64,000 nt of DNA from Bathynomus jamesi (GCA_023014485.1 JAJOZX010001565.1:656001-720000), one strand, 5' to 3'. Positions 44,816-54,991 are shown, counted from the first letter of the stretch. The notes: generated by a model from the letters alone, not told the origin. A program made the numbers and translations.

Positions 44816-45161
44816 TTATAATTAAGATGATATTATATTAAAGTGAAGAGAATGTCTGATAAAAAACCTATGATATTTTAAATAATACAACAAAAACAAA
44901 AGGTGCAGAAAAAAGGTTCCTTTCGATAATTGTAGGCGTAAAAGACCCGCAGTACAAATATTCATCAACGTTGCTTAAATTACTCTATTTCTCCAAATTC
45001 ATAATATCTACGAAAATATTTGTAGGTTTTATTATAATTAAATTTGTCTTAATTTTATACATTAAATTATAGCTATTTATAACTTATTACAGCCAAAGTA
45101 TTGCTTTATACATCATACTCGTACACAAATGCCAGACTCACCACCATATCGCAAAGAAAAA
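44816..45161. other. No recognised feature
   Basis: AT-rich non-coding DNA between hAT 'c' and the TAA element. Confidence 0.4.
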
Positions 45162-45164
45162 TAA

Positions 45165-47529
45165 CACTGGTCAACAAAGATTTTTCATCAGAGTAAACTT
45201 TGTGGTGGCTGGATAGCATTTTTCACGCTGATTCCAAAACTGCATTCAGATTTTTTCTAGCACGTATAGTTTTCAAGATGAAGGCATATATATAACTACA
45301 CAGATTTAACCATTTTAAATAGGCAAAATACTAATATTTCAACATTTGATTGTATTTATTTTATTGTGTTTTTTAGTTTATTCATCTTATTTATTTCAAT
45401 TATCTTAATTATACATCTTATGTATTTCAGGTGTGAGCTTTTACGTCTAGCAGCATTGTGATTCAGGCAACAACGCCGTGCTTTGTGTGTCAAAAGATCA
45501 GTCCAGTCCAAGAACTTGTTGTGTCAAGTTGGTGTACATTTTTTTGAATTTATAGTTTGCTCAGGTCAGTCAACATGCCTCGACAATGTAAGAATGACCC
45601 CGACAAGTTCTGTTTCGTATGCGGCCAGTTGACAACTAAAACACAGCGACGAAGTATTACAACCGACATTAAGAAAATATACAAGCTATACTTTGGTTGC
45701 CATCTAGGTGACCAAGATAAACCATGGGCGCCACATCAAATCTGTTCTGGCTGTTCAAATGGATTACGTGATTGGCTTAACAAAAAGAAAGCTTCAATGT
45801 CATTTGCCATACCCATGATATGGAGGGAGCCGAGAGATCATCATGAAGACTGTTATTTTTGTAGTGTGAACTTAATGGGGTTTTCTGCCAAGAACAAACA
45901 CCAGATTGTATATCCAAACTTGGATTCAGCACGTAGACCAGTAAAACATGATGAAACATTGCCCATTCCAATTCCCCCAAGTGATAGGCTAGATTCTATC
46001 ATAGATGACATGGAAAGTGATGAAGGTGCAACTGGCGTTTCCGGACCATCTACAGAACCAGAGTACACTTTTGAAGGTAGACATTTAGAGCCTAAAAAGT
46101 TAACCCAAGACAGTTGAATGATCTTGTTAGAGAATTATCGCTGTCTAAAGAGAAATCAGAGCTTCTCGCCTCAAGACTAAAGGAGAACAATTTACTTGAG
46201 AACAATGTTCGTATTAGTTACTACCGAAAGCGGAATTTTGAATTAACAGCATTCTTTTCAGTAGACGGTCCTCTCTGTTATTGTCATGACATCAATGGAC
46301 TATTTACAGCCATATCTCAGACGTATGTGGCATCTGAGTGGCGCCTCTTTATTGATTCGTCGCAGAGAAGCCTGAAAGCAGTTCTTTTGCATAATGGTAA
46401 TATAATGCCATCCATCCCCATTGCCCATTCCGTCCATCTAAAAGAGACATATGACAATATGGATATACTACTTAAGGCAATCAAATACGACAGTCATCAA
46501 TGGAATGTTTGTGGAGATCTAAAAGTTATAGGAATGCTTATGGGTATGCAGTCAGGATTCATAAAATTTTGTTGTTTCCTTTGCCTGTGGGACAGTCGCG
46601 CCACTATAGAACATTACACCAATAGTGACTGGCCACTTAGGTATACATATGTCCCAGGGATAAGCAATGTCCAGTCTGTCCCTTTAGTGGATCCCCAAAA
46701 GATCTATCTGCCACCTCTTCACATTAAACTTGGTTTAATGAAGAATTTTGTTAAAGCAATGGGTAAAGTCAATTCTGAAGGGTTCCAATACCTTTCAAGG
46801 AAATTTCCGAAGATTACTGCAGCAAAATTGAAGGAAGGAATTTTTGTTGGGCCACAAATAAGGGAGGTTTTGAATGACACTGAATTTGAAAAAGTCCTAA
46901 GTCCGCTGGAATTGAAGGCTTGGCTGGCGTTCAAATGAATATGTGAAAACTTTCTTGGAAGCAACAAGTCACCTGCGTATAAGGATGGAGTCAAGAACCT
47001 CCTTGATGCCTTCAAAGAAATGGAGTGTCGAATGTCGTTAAAAATTCACTTCCTGCATTCCCACTTAGATTTCTTTCCTGAAAACCTTGGTGCAGTGAGT
47101 GACGAGCAAGGAGAGCGCTTCCATCAAGATATTCAGATGATGGAGAAGCGCTACCAAGGATACTGGAATGAAAGCATGATGGCGGACCATTGTTGGATGC
47201 TGTATCGTGACAATCCAGGCCAAATTTACAAAAGGAAATCACACTCACAGCGCTTTTAATAAAATAATGTATATATTCTTTATTTATAAGTACATTGAAT
47301 AAGGTATATGATGTATTTGTTGTTTAGCATTCCTAAGTGTGATCTATACATCCATAAATTTTCTTATAGCAATATCAAAAACTTAAAAATATCAAAACCA
47401 GTGTATCTATATAACTATACGTGCTAGAAAAAAAATAAAACCAGATTCGGAATCAGCGCGAAACATGCATTAAGAAAAGTGTGATCATGTTTGTGATGAG
47501 AAAAAAAAGTTTCATTTTGTTGGCCAGTG
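45165..47529 (+). mobile_element. TAA-duplicating DNA transposon, copy 2 (full length)
   Basis: The ends CACTGGTCAACAAA and, inverted, CACTGGCCAACAAA; TAA flanks at 45162-45164 and 47530-47532. Further inverted similarity lies about 65-110 bp inside: TTTCTAGCACGTATAGTT at 45255-45272 and its complement near 47411-47428. It is 2,365 bp with a gene covering most of the interior. It shares protein family and TSD with the element at 21824-25110. Confidence 0.9.
45575..47259 (+). pseudogene. Putative transposase of the TAA element, copy 2
   Basis: ATG at 45575 (MPRQCKNDPDKFCFVCGQLT). The N-terminal part has paired cysteines (CFVCG, CSGCSNGL, then DCYFCSVN), probably a zinc-binding DNA recognition domain. 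After a frame change near 46113 the body contains LFIDSSQRSLKAVLLHNG, IAHSVHLKETYDNMDILL, VCGDLKVIGMLMG, CCFLCLWDSRA, LPPLHIKLGLMKNF and KEGIFVGPQIR. An in-frame TGA at 46936 is followed by SLKIHFLHSHLDFFPENLG and QDIQMMEKRYQGYW. Candidate catalytic residues are the D in FIDSS, the D in CGDLK and the acidic residues near SHLD. I recognise no named superfamily. Transposase role is inferred from the terminal repeats. Confidence 0.7.
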
Positions 47530-47532
47530 TAA

Positions 47533-47676
47533 TTAGCCTATTTCCTTCGCGAATCTTTTTCAGTTGCCATGGGAACTGAGCACATTGTAAAAGTGATAAA
47601 GAAATGGGATCCATGTATTTTATAATTATAGTAATAATATTTGTGACCGACTATATATATATATATATATATATAT
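47533..47676. repeat. Short flank ending in (TA)n
   Basis: Unassigned sequence, then TA repeat at about 47651-47678, immediately followed by a LINE family B fragment. Confidence 0.7.
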
Positions 47677-48240
47677 ATGGTCCTAATATCCCCATATAAA
47701 AAAGAAGGCATTAGACAGCTGGAAGGGATCCAGAGAAGCTTCACAGCCAAGATTAACGGGTGCAAAGAACTAAATTACTGGGAAAGGTTACGCGAACTAG
47801 ACCTATATTCACTGGAAAGGAGAAGAGAGAGATACACCATTATTTACACTTGGAAAATAATAGAGAAACTAGTCCCTAATCTTGCTCTGAACCCTGTAAC
47901 TCCCCAAACAACGGTGGAAAGTAGAAACGGTGGACTGTGTCGTATTCCCAAATTAAAGGCGAGACAGGGAACATCCTTAACCCTGAAAGAAAATGGTTTT
48001 GTAGTGAGAGGACCAAAACTGTTTAATCAGCTGCCCAAAGACCTAATTAGAAACACGAAGGGAATTGTAGTGGACATCTTCAAAAGAAGACTAGACGCCT
48101 GGCTCAAAACAATCCCCGATGAGCCTGGCGTACCTGGCTATGTGAGGTGGAGAGCACAAGAAACCAACTCACTACTTCACCAGGCCAACTCGAGAGGAGG
48201 GGCAAGCTTGACCTTCGCGAAATGAGGAATCATCGCGTGG
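47677..48240 (+). pseudogene. LINE family B copy 3, C-terminal ORF2 fragment and 3' UTR start
   Basis: The frame to 48225 encodes the C-terminal domain (IRQLEGIQRSFTAKINGCK, ELNYWERLRELDLYS, KLFNQLPKDLIRN), open without interruption. It starts directly after (TA)n, a severe 5' truncation. After the stop, AAGCTTGACCTTCG begins the 3' UTR. Confidence 0.88.
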
Positions 48241-48271
48241 AACCTTTGTAAGGTTGTAAGGTAAGTGTGAC

Positions 48272-48419
48272 CAGCTGAGTTTTGCTGCGCGCCTCCTGCC
48301 GTCATCGGGTCTCGATCCCGGGGACCGATGGATTCGTAGTCAGTGACACTAAACAGAACACCACAATATATATATATATATATATATATATACAGGCGAC
48401 GCGCAGCAAAACTCAGCTG
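48272..48419. repeat. 20-bp perfect inverted repeat enclosing a (TA)n tract
   Basis: CAGCTGAGTTTTGCTGCGCG (48272-48291) and its complement (48400-48419). The loop contains a GC-rich stretch and TA repeat 48366-48391. Confidence 0.9.
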
Positions 48420-48469
48420 TTCACACTTCCACAAAATAAAGAAATTGGTTGGTAGATAAATGGGTACCC

Positions 48470-48616
48470 TGGGTAGCCTAGTGGTTAAGACGCTGGGCTA
48501 CGAGTGAGGCGTGGTTCGGATTCCACGTTAAACTGTAGGTCTAAGATGAAGTGATAAGCTTGACCTTCGTCAGAATGAACAATTCGGGCGGAAGCTAAAC
48601 CAAGGTTAACCAAGAT
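48470..48616 (+). mobile_element. tRNA-derived SINE
   Basis: A-box TAGCCTAGTGG (48474-48484) and B-box GGTTCGGATTCC (48513-48524), 28 nt apart, as in a tRNA gene. The body is about 90 bp and is followed by (TA)n. The sequence does not fold as a full tRNA with anticodon arm that I could verify, so it is a SINE head. The body shares AAGCTTGACCTTCG with the 3' region of LINE family B. Confidence 0.7.
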
Positions 48617-48638
48617 ATATATATATATATATATATAT

Positions 48639-48863
48639 ATGGCTCTCACCTCACACCTTATAAAGTGTTTTGAACGTATAATTAGAGGCAAAACTACGTA
48701 CTACCTACAAGAAAAATACTTATACAACTCAAATCAACATGGCTTCAGGGCTGAAAGATCATGCCTATCACAGCTACCAGACCACCAGGAGAAAATATTG
48801 GAAACGTGTCGAAGACAAAACATAGATGTAATATATACAGACTTTGCTAAAGCCTTTGATAAA
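48639..48863 (+). pseudogene. LINE family B copy 4, RT fragment
   Basis: The frame encodes ALTSHLIKCFERII, NQHGFRAERSCLSQL and YTDFAKAFDK, the fingers/palm part of the RT. It starts after (TA)n at 48617-48640 and is cut at 48863 by an inverted LINE family C 3' end. Confidence 0.85.
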
Positions 48864-49046
48864 TGAAATGAAAATGAAAAGGTTTATTGGCAGACTATAG
48901 TCCATATGACAAATATTATTAATACAATGACAGTTCATATACTAAGGATAGAAATATATACAGTTGATTAGAAATAATACAGTAATGTCGAAGTTATGTG
49001 GAGCTACAGACAGACGTTTTCGTACCAAGAATTCCATAGCTCAGAG
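48864..49046 (-). mobile_element. LINE family C copy 2, 3'-end fragment
   Basis: Inverted copy of the 3' region found at 15342-15525, with tail ATTTTCATTTCAT at 48863-48876. It is 5'-truncated or interrupted at 49046 by hAT 'd', exactly at the site where the MITE interrupts copy 1. Confidence 0.8.
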
Positions 49047-49754
49047 CAGTGGTTCTGAACCGGTTTGCCGCAAAGCCTTCTGAGGTGTACCGCGAAACAG
49101 TGACGGCAATTATATTTCTACTGGTATTTTGATGTGAAAATTTAGTCTCGGCTAAATACTTAGTCTGAAATCAAAGTCTCATCCAGAACAAACTAAGTTT
49201 CGGTCTAAATTTCCAAGTAGTCCCATTTTGAATAACCAAAGAAAACGTTTCAACCACCAAAAAAAAAAAAAAAAAAACATTTCTGGGGAACTTTAATAAA
49301 CTGCAAAAATAATTTTGATTATTATATTACAGAAAATGATGCTGATAAAATAATAATAATAATAATAATAATAATAAACATAATTAAATATTTATGCAAA
49401 ACATAATTTTCTTATTATAATTAAAGGTATTTCTGTGTGTTTATATATAATATTAAAGTAATTTTTTAAGGATTTAAAAGATAATTCTTAAAGCTCGGTG
49501 GATGTCACGTGATTTCATGAGAACGTCCGAAAATGTTCATAAATCTAGTTGCCAGTTACCTAGTAAACTGCATAAAAACAGAATAGTAATTTGCTATTAC
49601 GGATTATTTTGTATAACTCCCAACTATTAAGTCTACTTTTTAGGATATAATTATAATCATTATATATATATCGTACATATATTTATAATTATTTATTATT
49701 ATATATAGATGTACGGCGCCTTAAGTTGACAGTACTGTGGGCTGTGGGCCCCAA

Positions 49755-50844
49755 TGTTCCCTCTAAGGTGTGCGCGTGTGCGCGCGCACACGCGTTGTGA
49801 AACCCGCGCACACAGCAAAATAAAATGCGCACAGGCTCAAGCGTATCATGAGTCACGACAGTAAATGAAGTAATTTCAAAAATATACCGTCACACAAGGT
49901 CTGACCATTTGCATCAACACACTCTATAGTCGCTCTTTTAAGTATTAACCCCTTCCGCCCGACTTCGCCGACGTCCGCGCAATTACGCAATATGGATTTT
50001 TTTTACTCTATGCATTTGCATTTTTTTCTTTTATACATTAACGCATTGAATATAAACCTTCTCTTTCTTATTTTTGCCTAAAAACGAATAGTTATTATCT
50101 CATAATTCATAAAAAATAAAATTATTTTTTATTTTATTCCTATTTTGTGAATGGATTAAATCATGTATTAATCTTGATAGTCTATTTCAAATTGCTAAAT
50201 GCTAAAAATTGTGGACCTTTTCCAGTTTGTGCACCGTTTTTCATATAATTTATTTTTGCTTCTTTTCAGATAAAAAATGAGTGATAATATCAATCTCTTT
50301 AGTTAGGCTTATAAGGCTAACTAACGAAAATATCACGACCTAACCTAACCAATCGTTAGGTTAACTGTACGCCCTTGACGATTGGTTAGGTTAGGTCATG
50401 ATATTTTCGTTAGTTAGCCTTATAAAGCAAAAATAAATTACATGAAAAACGATACACAAACTGGAAAAGGTCCAAAATTGTTTGGAGAAATAATAACTAA
50501 AATAGTCATTTTCAATTAATGTTATTTTTATTTTATTTCTTTATTTTGTTGAATTTTATTTTACTATTTTTTTATTTTATTCATATTTTTAGAATGGATA
50601 AAATGTTTTCTTTTTTAAGAATATATAATATTGTAAACAGTTTTTTAATATCCATTTAATAGTACCGTAATGATCAAGCTATCACCTTATGGAAATAATA
50701 TTTATTAGTATTTAACATTTACATATATTTCATTTTGAAGATAATAGCGCTTAGAAAAGTTTGCACAGTTTTTCACCATGAATGTTAATGTATGCACAAC
50801 GAAAATTTCTTGCGCACACGGACTAAAAAAAATTAGAGGGAACA
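49755..50844. mobile_element. MITE-like element with TGTTCCCTCTAA ends
   Basis: Perfect 12-bp inverted ends (49755-49766 and 50833-50844). The left subterminal part is an alternating GTGTGCGCG stretch, with related GCGCACAC at the right. The interior is AT-rich and includes a fold-back at 50213-50473. No target duplication could be identified, so the boundaries are less sure. Confidence 0.7.
50213..50473. repeat. Fold-back with CCTAA / TTAGG repeats
   Basis: Inner arms 50310-50356 and 50378-50425 and outer arms 50213-50264 and 50426-50473 are inverted copies. AACCTAACC and GGTTAGGTT face each other at the centre. There is an unmatched 45-bp segment in the left arm. Confidence 0.8.
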
Positions 50845-52790
50845 ATGGCTGTGGCTCTCAGTCTGCTTTCTTCCTATTTTGTGACAAAGTGGTTTTGCAG
50901 TGCTATTCTAAATCTATTCAATGATAACTGCAACACCCTCGAAATGGATAAATTTATTATAAGAAAACGCAGCAATGATGGTTATGAAAACAATGATAAC
51001 GAAAATAACGCTTTGAAAAACACCCAGATAAATAAACAGGAAGATTTCCAAAACTGTTCATCGCCATTATGATGAGAGTTATTTGAGTTTCGGTTTTTCT
51101 TGGTATGGAAATGAAAATTGTCCTCTCCCATTATGTGTCGTGTGTGGTGAAAAACTGGCGAATGAAAGTATGGTTCCTAGCAAATTAAAAAGACATTTCA
51201 CATCTAAACGTCCAAATGATCAAGGAAAAGACTTGAACTATTTCAAAAGATTATTATGCCAACAATCAAAGCAAGCAACTAATTTTGAAAAAAATCATAA
51301 AATTGTCTGATAAAGCTCAAATAGCTTCTTACGAAATCTCAGAAGCTATTGTGCAAGAAATGAAGCCACATACTATAGCAAAGTCACTTATTATACCTGT
51401 GTGCCGTAAAATTGTTAAGAGAATGTTTGGTAGCGAAGCAGAAAAAGAAATTATGAAGATTCCTGTTTCTAATGATACTGTTCATAGCAGGATAAAAGAT
51501 TTATCAGCTGACATAGAAGAAAACGTATGTAATAAACTTCAAAATTCAGATTTTGCTTTGCAAGTTGACGAATCAACTGATATTAGTGGCAGAACACACC
51601 TTTTGGCATTTATTCGTTTTATTGACGAAAATAATATAGTTAATAAATTTTTTTGTTGCAAGGAACTTCCAGGAACCACAAGAGGTCGAGACATCTTTGA
51701 TACTTTGACTGACTGTTTAACAAAATAGTCATGTGTTGGTATTTGTACGGATGGGGCTCCATCCATGATCGGATCAATCAAAGGATTCACTGCACTTGTA
51801 AAAAAGGAAAATCCAAATGCCATATTCACTCATTGCTTTTTACATAGGGAAGTACTTGTTTCAAAGACATTAGGAATTGAGTTAAAAAATGTACTAGATC
51901 AAGTTGTCGAAATGGTTAATTTCGTGAAAATGAGGCCATTAAAAACACGCCTGTTCGAAAACCTTTGCAAAGATATGGATGCACAATACGAACGTTTAAT
52001 TTTACATACTGAAGTTCGATGGTTGTCAAGAGGGGAAGGTTTTATGTCGCGTATATGAGCTGAAAAAAGAGCTGCTAACTTTTTTTGAAGAAGGAAACAA
52101 AAATTTTTGTGAATATCTTAGTTGTGAGATTTGGTGCACCAAACTGGCATATTTAGCAGAGATATTCAAACAGCTTAATAGTCTGAGCACCAGTATGCAG
52201 GGGAAAAATGAAAACATTCTTACGTCTACTGATAAGTTAACGGCATTTCAGAAAAAAATAGTCATTTGGAAAAATGCAATTAAAAATGGTAATTTTGAAA
52301 TGTTTCCTCTGATCTCTGAAACTCATTCCAAAGAAATAATTCCTCTCATAGTTGATCATTTAACAAAGTTGGAAGGCAATATGCAACGATATTTTCCATC
52401 ATTAAATACAGAAAAATATGAATGGATCAGAAACCCATTCATTCTCATTTCCACTAATTTTGATTCGAAGATATATGAACAAGAAGAGTTGGCATCCATT
52501 TCAACTGATCGTAGTCTGAAGATCAAACATGCAGACTCTCCTCTAGATACTTTCTGTATTTCCATTATGAATGAATAGCCTGAAATTAAAAAAAAAAAGC
52601 TTTAGCTGTTTTGATGCAGATTTCTACTTCATATCTCTGTGAATTGGGATTTTCATCACTTACAACCATTAAATGTAAAAAAAGAGAAAGACTTCGCTGC
52701 GTTGGAGATGATATGAGAGTTTGCTTATCATACATACGCCCGAACATTGATGAAATAACAGAAAAACACCAAGCTCAAGTATCTCATTAA
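50845..52790 (+). pseudogene. hAT 'd' transposase (BED-type, ZBED5/SCAND3-like)
   Basis: Decayed transposase. MDKFIIRKR near 50944 is a likely original start. A BED-type finger (CVVCGEKLANES, LKRHF) lies at 51130-51210. The catalytic region has FALQVDESTDISGRTHLL (first aspartate), GICTDGAPSMIGSIKGF (second aspartate) and THCFLHREVL (H-x2-H-like). LHTEVRWLSRGEGF and LGFSSLTTIKCKKRERL belong to the C-terminal part with hATC. Frame changes occur near 51075, 51290, 51728 (stop), 52055 and 52578. The layout matches hAT genes that gave rise to vertebrate ZBED5-type proteins. Confidence 0.88.
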
Positions 52791-52962
52791 TAATAGTGAA
52801 TAATTAAATAAGGTAAGTTAAAGGAAAGTTAGTTATAGGGATTTTAAAATATTATTTTACATCTTGTACTAGTATTTTTCTATATATACTTTAAGTACCG
52901 TGCCGCGCAATATTTTTCGCCTCAAAAGTGTGCCGCGAACATCAAAAGGTTCAGAACCACTG

Positions 52963-53106
52963 GCATAGGCTATGAAGTCTGTAGATGCCTTCATTGCGTT
53001 GTTATGACTTATAAGGCATAATATTTTCAAAAAATGTGGAACAAAATTACTGCAAGATTTATTACTAGGAATTGCAACATAACAGAGGATGTAGCATACT
53101 AGTGAT
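52963..53106 (-). mobile_element. Fragment of hAT 'b' family interior
   Basis: GCATAGGCTATGAAGTCTGT onward matches 39232-39390 inside hAT 'b', including AACATAACAGAGGATGTAGC. It begins exactly at the end of hAT 'd'. Confidence 0.85.
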
Positions 53107-53245
53107 ACCGCCACCCATTAACAGGTCAGAGATCAGCCTGAGCAGATCGGATCGAGTTAACTTAGCACGATTCCGATGTGGACATCACCCCAACTTACGG
53201 ACATATAAACACAGACTAGACAACTCCATAGACGACAGTAGTATA
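53107..53245 (+). pseudogene. LINE C-terminal fragment (other family)
   Basis: The frame SLSRSDRVNLARFRCGHHPN and RTYKHRLDNSIDDS is typical of the end of a Jockey-type reverse transcriptase, just before its cysteine cluster. Only this piece is present. Confidence 0.6.
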
Positions 53246-53293
53246 GCCGAAAAAGGGGAGAGTGCAAGAATGTTTCAGGTTATTATGTAATGT

Positions 53294-53395
53294 TGCAAAG
53301 GGGGGTGGGGTTGTTGCGAAGGGGGGTGGGGGTTGTTGCAAAGGGGGTGGGGTTGTTACAAAGGGGGGTGGGGGGAAACTTGGAGGCGGCGTTAT
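53294..53395 (+). repeat. G-rich minisatellite
   Basis: Four copies of a roughly 20-22-bp unit, GGGGTTGTTGCAAAGGGGGG, with several runs of four or more G, potentially forming G-quadruplexes. A GTT trinucleotide run follows at 53459-53477. Confidence 0.9.
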
Positions 53396-53586
53396 CCCCC
53401 AAGAGAAAGGAGGAGAGGAGTGTTCACCTGGCAGGAGCCAAGTGCACATTAAGACTTCAGTTGTTGTTGTTGTTGTTGAAGTTATAAGAGGTGAAATTAG
53501 AGTAGTAGGAGTGATAACAGAAAGTGGGGAAATGGGAAATATAGATGAAGAGTTGATAGGTCCTCGGGCTCACCAAGGATGCGCAG

Positions 53587-53845
53587 TTTTTTTTTTTTTT
53601 TTTTTTTTATGGGGGATTTAAGGTCTGGTGATAAGTGAATCACCTTCCTTGCGCGCTCAAGCTTTTGTAGGGTGCTTGACTTGTTAGCTTAGTTTGGGTT
53701 TTCTACCTCTTTTATTTTATTTATTTATTTATTTATTATTATTTTTATTTTATTTTATTTTTATTTTTTTATTTATTTATTTATTTTTATTATTTTTATT
53801 TATTTATTTATTATTTATTTATGATTATTTTTTTTTTTTTTTTTA
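53587..53845. repeat. Poly-T tract and (TTTA)n low-complexity sequence
   Basis: About 24 T at 53587-53610, a short unique piece, then 53709-53845 of TTTA/TTTTA repeats ending in another T run. Confidence 0.9.
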
Positions 53846-54215
53846 GACCAGCCGAGTTGGCGTTGTTTTATAGGCTCCTAATCAGCCAGTTGGCGTAAAT
53901 GGCTTGAGTTGCCAGATACCGCGATACCATTGTATACATTATTATAGACTCCTAATCAGCCAGTTGGCTGTAAATGGTTGTCAGATACCTCTTTTTAGCA
54001 GTATTATTGTATACATTATTATTATATACGCCTAATCAGCCAGTTGGCTGTAAATGAGTTGCCAGATAGCGCCATGTATTCATTTAATCGAAGACAGAGT
54101 TGCCAGATACCATTGTATACACTATTATAGACTCCTAATCAGCCAGTTGGCTTAGAAGGCTTAAATATTGCCAGATACCGCAATACCGTTGTATACATTA
54201 TTATATTTCGAATAC
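53846..54215. repeat. Four diverged ~80-110-bp tandem repeats
   Basis: Each unit has CCTAATCAGCCAGTTGGC, then TTGCCAGATA, then TTGTATACATTATTATA. They lie just outside the Polinton genes and could be its subterminal or terminal repeats, but the far end is not visible. Confidence 0.8.
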
Positions 54216-54239
54216 CGGTAGTAGAAGGCATAACAATAA

Positions 54240-54522
54240 ACAACATTGCATCATTCTTTTTATTATAAATATATAGAAAATAAATATACATTTGAGGAAT
54301 ATGCGTATAACAGAAATATATACACACAATTATGGATATATATATAAAATAAAATATACATTTCAAATAAATATGCACTTCAATAGAAATATGTACATAA
54401 CAGTACAGGAGAAATATACACACACACACACAATTATGGTGATATATAAAATAAAATATACATTTCAAATAAATATACACTTCAATAGAAATATGTACAT
54501 AACAGTACAGGAGAAATATCAC

Positions 54523-54581
<59 letters not shown>

Positions 54582-54646
54582 ACAAATCAATAGAAATATG
54601 CGTATAATCAGTACAGGAGAAATGTCAAGCAAAATATAGATACAAT
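54240..54646. repeat. ~110-bp tandem repeat and (TA)n
   Basis: About three copies of a unit with CAATAGAAATATG, ATAACAGTACAGGAGAAAT and ACATTTCAAATAAATAT. The last copy is interrupted by TA repeat 54530-54578. No gene. Confidence 0.8.
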
Positions 54647-54991
54647 TCACTTTTTTTTCAAAATACTAAACTCGGTCTTAATCGAGTTTACAATTACATC
54701 ATTATTGCTCTGCATTACGCAGTATATGCGGCTTAATAATATTTCACCGCTTAAAGTATAGGGAAACCTGTATTCGATATGAAGGGCTTTCATATCGTTC
54801 AGTACTATTTTTGTTCCCACTTTACAACCGGTTGGTAAGTCATCTTTAAACACGTCTAGAATACAATCAAAAGCACGCACAAAGAGTTCATCGTTAGCTA
54901 CATTATTAAACACAAGTTTATAAGAACGCTTTTCCAATCGAGGGTTTACTTCTACCGACTCGAGCTTTTCAATCGTGAACTCACTCAACAT
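54647..54991 (-). CDS. Polinton-associated protein of unknown function (114 aa)
   Basis: Intact small ORF starting MLSEFTIEKLESVEVNPRLE and ending in a lysine tail. Its ATG lies 11 bases inside the end of the preceding gene (54981-55727), the kind of overlap seen between the other Polinton genes here. No signal peptide, membrane segment or known motif is visible; strand and helix alternate. It lies at the outermost position of the left arm. I do not recognise it. Confidence 0.65.
   Translation of the reverse strand: MLSEFTIEKLESVEVNPRLEKRSYKLVFNNVANDELFVRAFDCILDVFKDDLPTGCKVGTKIVLNDMKALHIEYRFPYTLSGEILLSRIYCVMQSNNDVIVNSIKTEFSILKKK

Larger units (their letters stand above)
49047..52962 (+). mobile_element. 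hAT transposon 'd', 3.9 kb, right flank rearranged
   Basis: CAGTGGTTCTGAACC at 49047 and its perfect inverted copy ending at 52962. TGCCGC...GCGAAAC-type subterminal repeats are on both sides. The left flank octamer is GCTCAGAG. The right flank is GCATAGGC, so no duplication is seen and the right side has been rearranged. It contains a decayed BED-type hAT transposase and a nested MITE at 49755-50844. Confidence 0.85.

Noticed and set aside
48295..48345. GGTCTCGATCCCGGGG as a B-box of a second tRNA-like gene
   Set aside because: No A-box at a suitable distance and no cloverleaf could be drawn.
48470..48545. Functional tRNA gene
   Set aside because: A and B boxes are present, but acceptor and anticodon stems do not pair convincingly, and a (TA)n-tailed body follows; called a SINE.
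53262..53621. 119-aa glycine-rich ORF
   Set aside because: Translation of the G-rich minisatellite and poly-T tract; low complexity.
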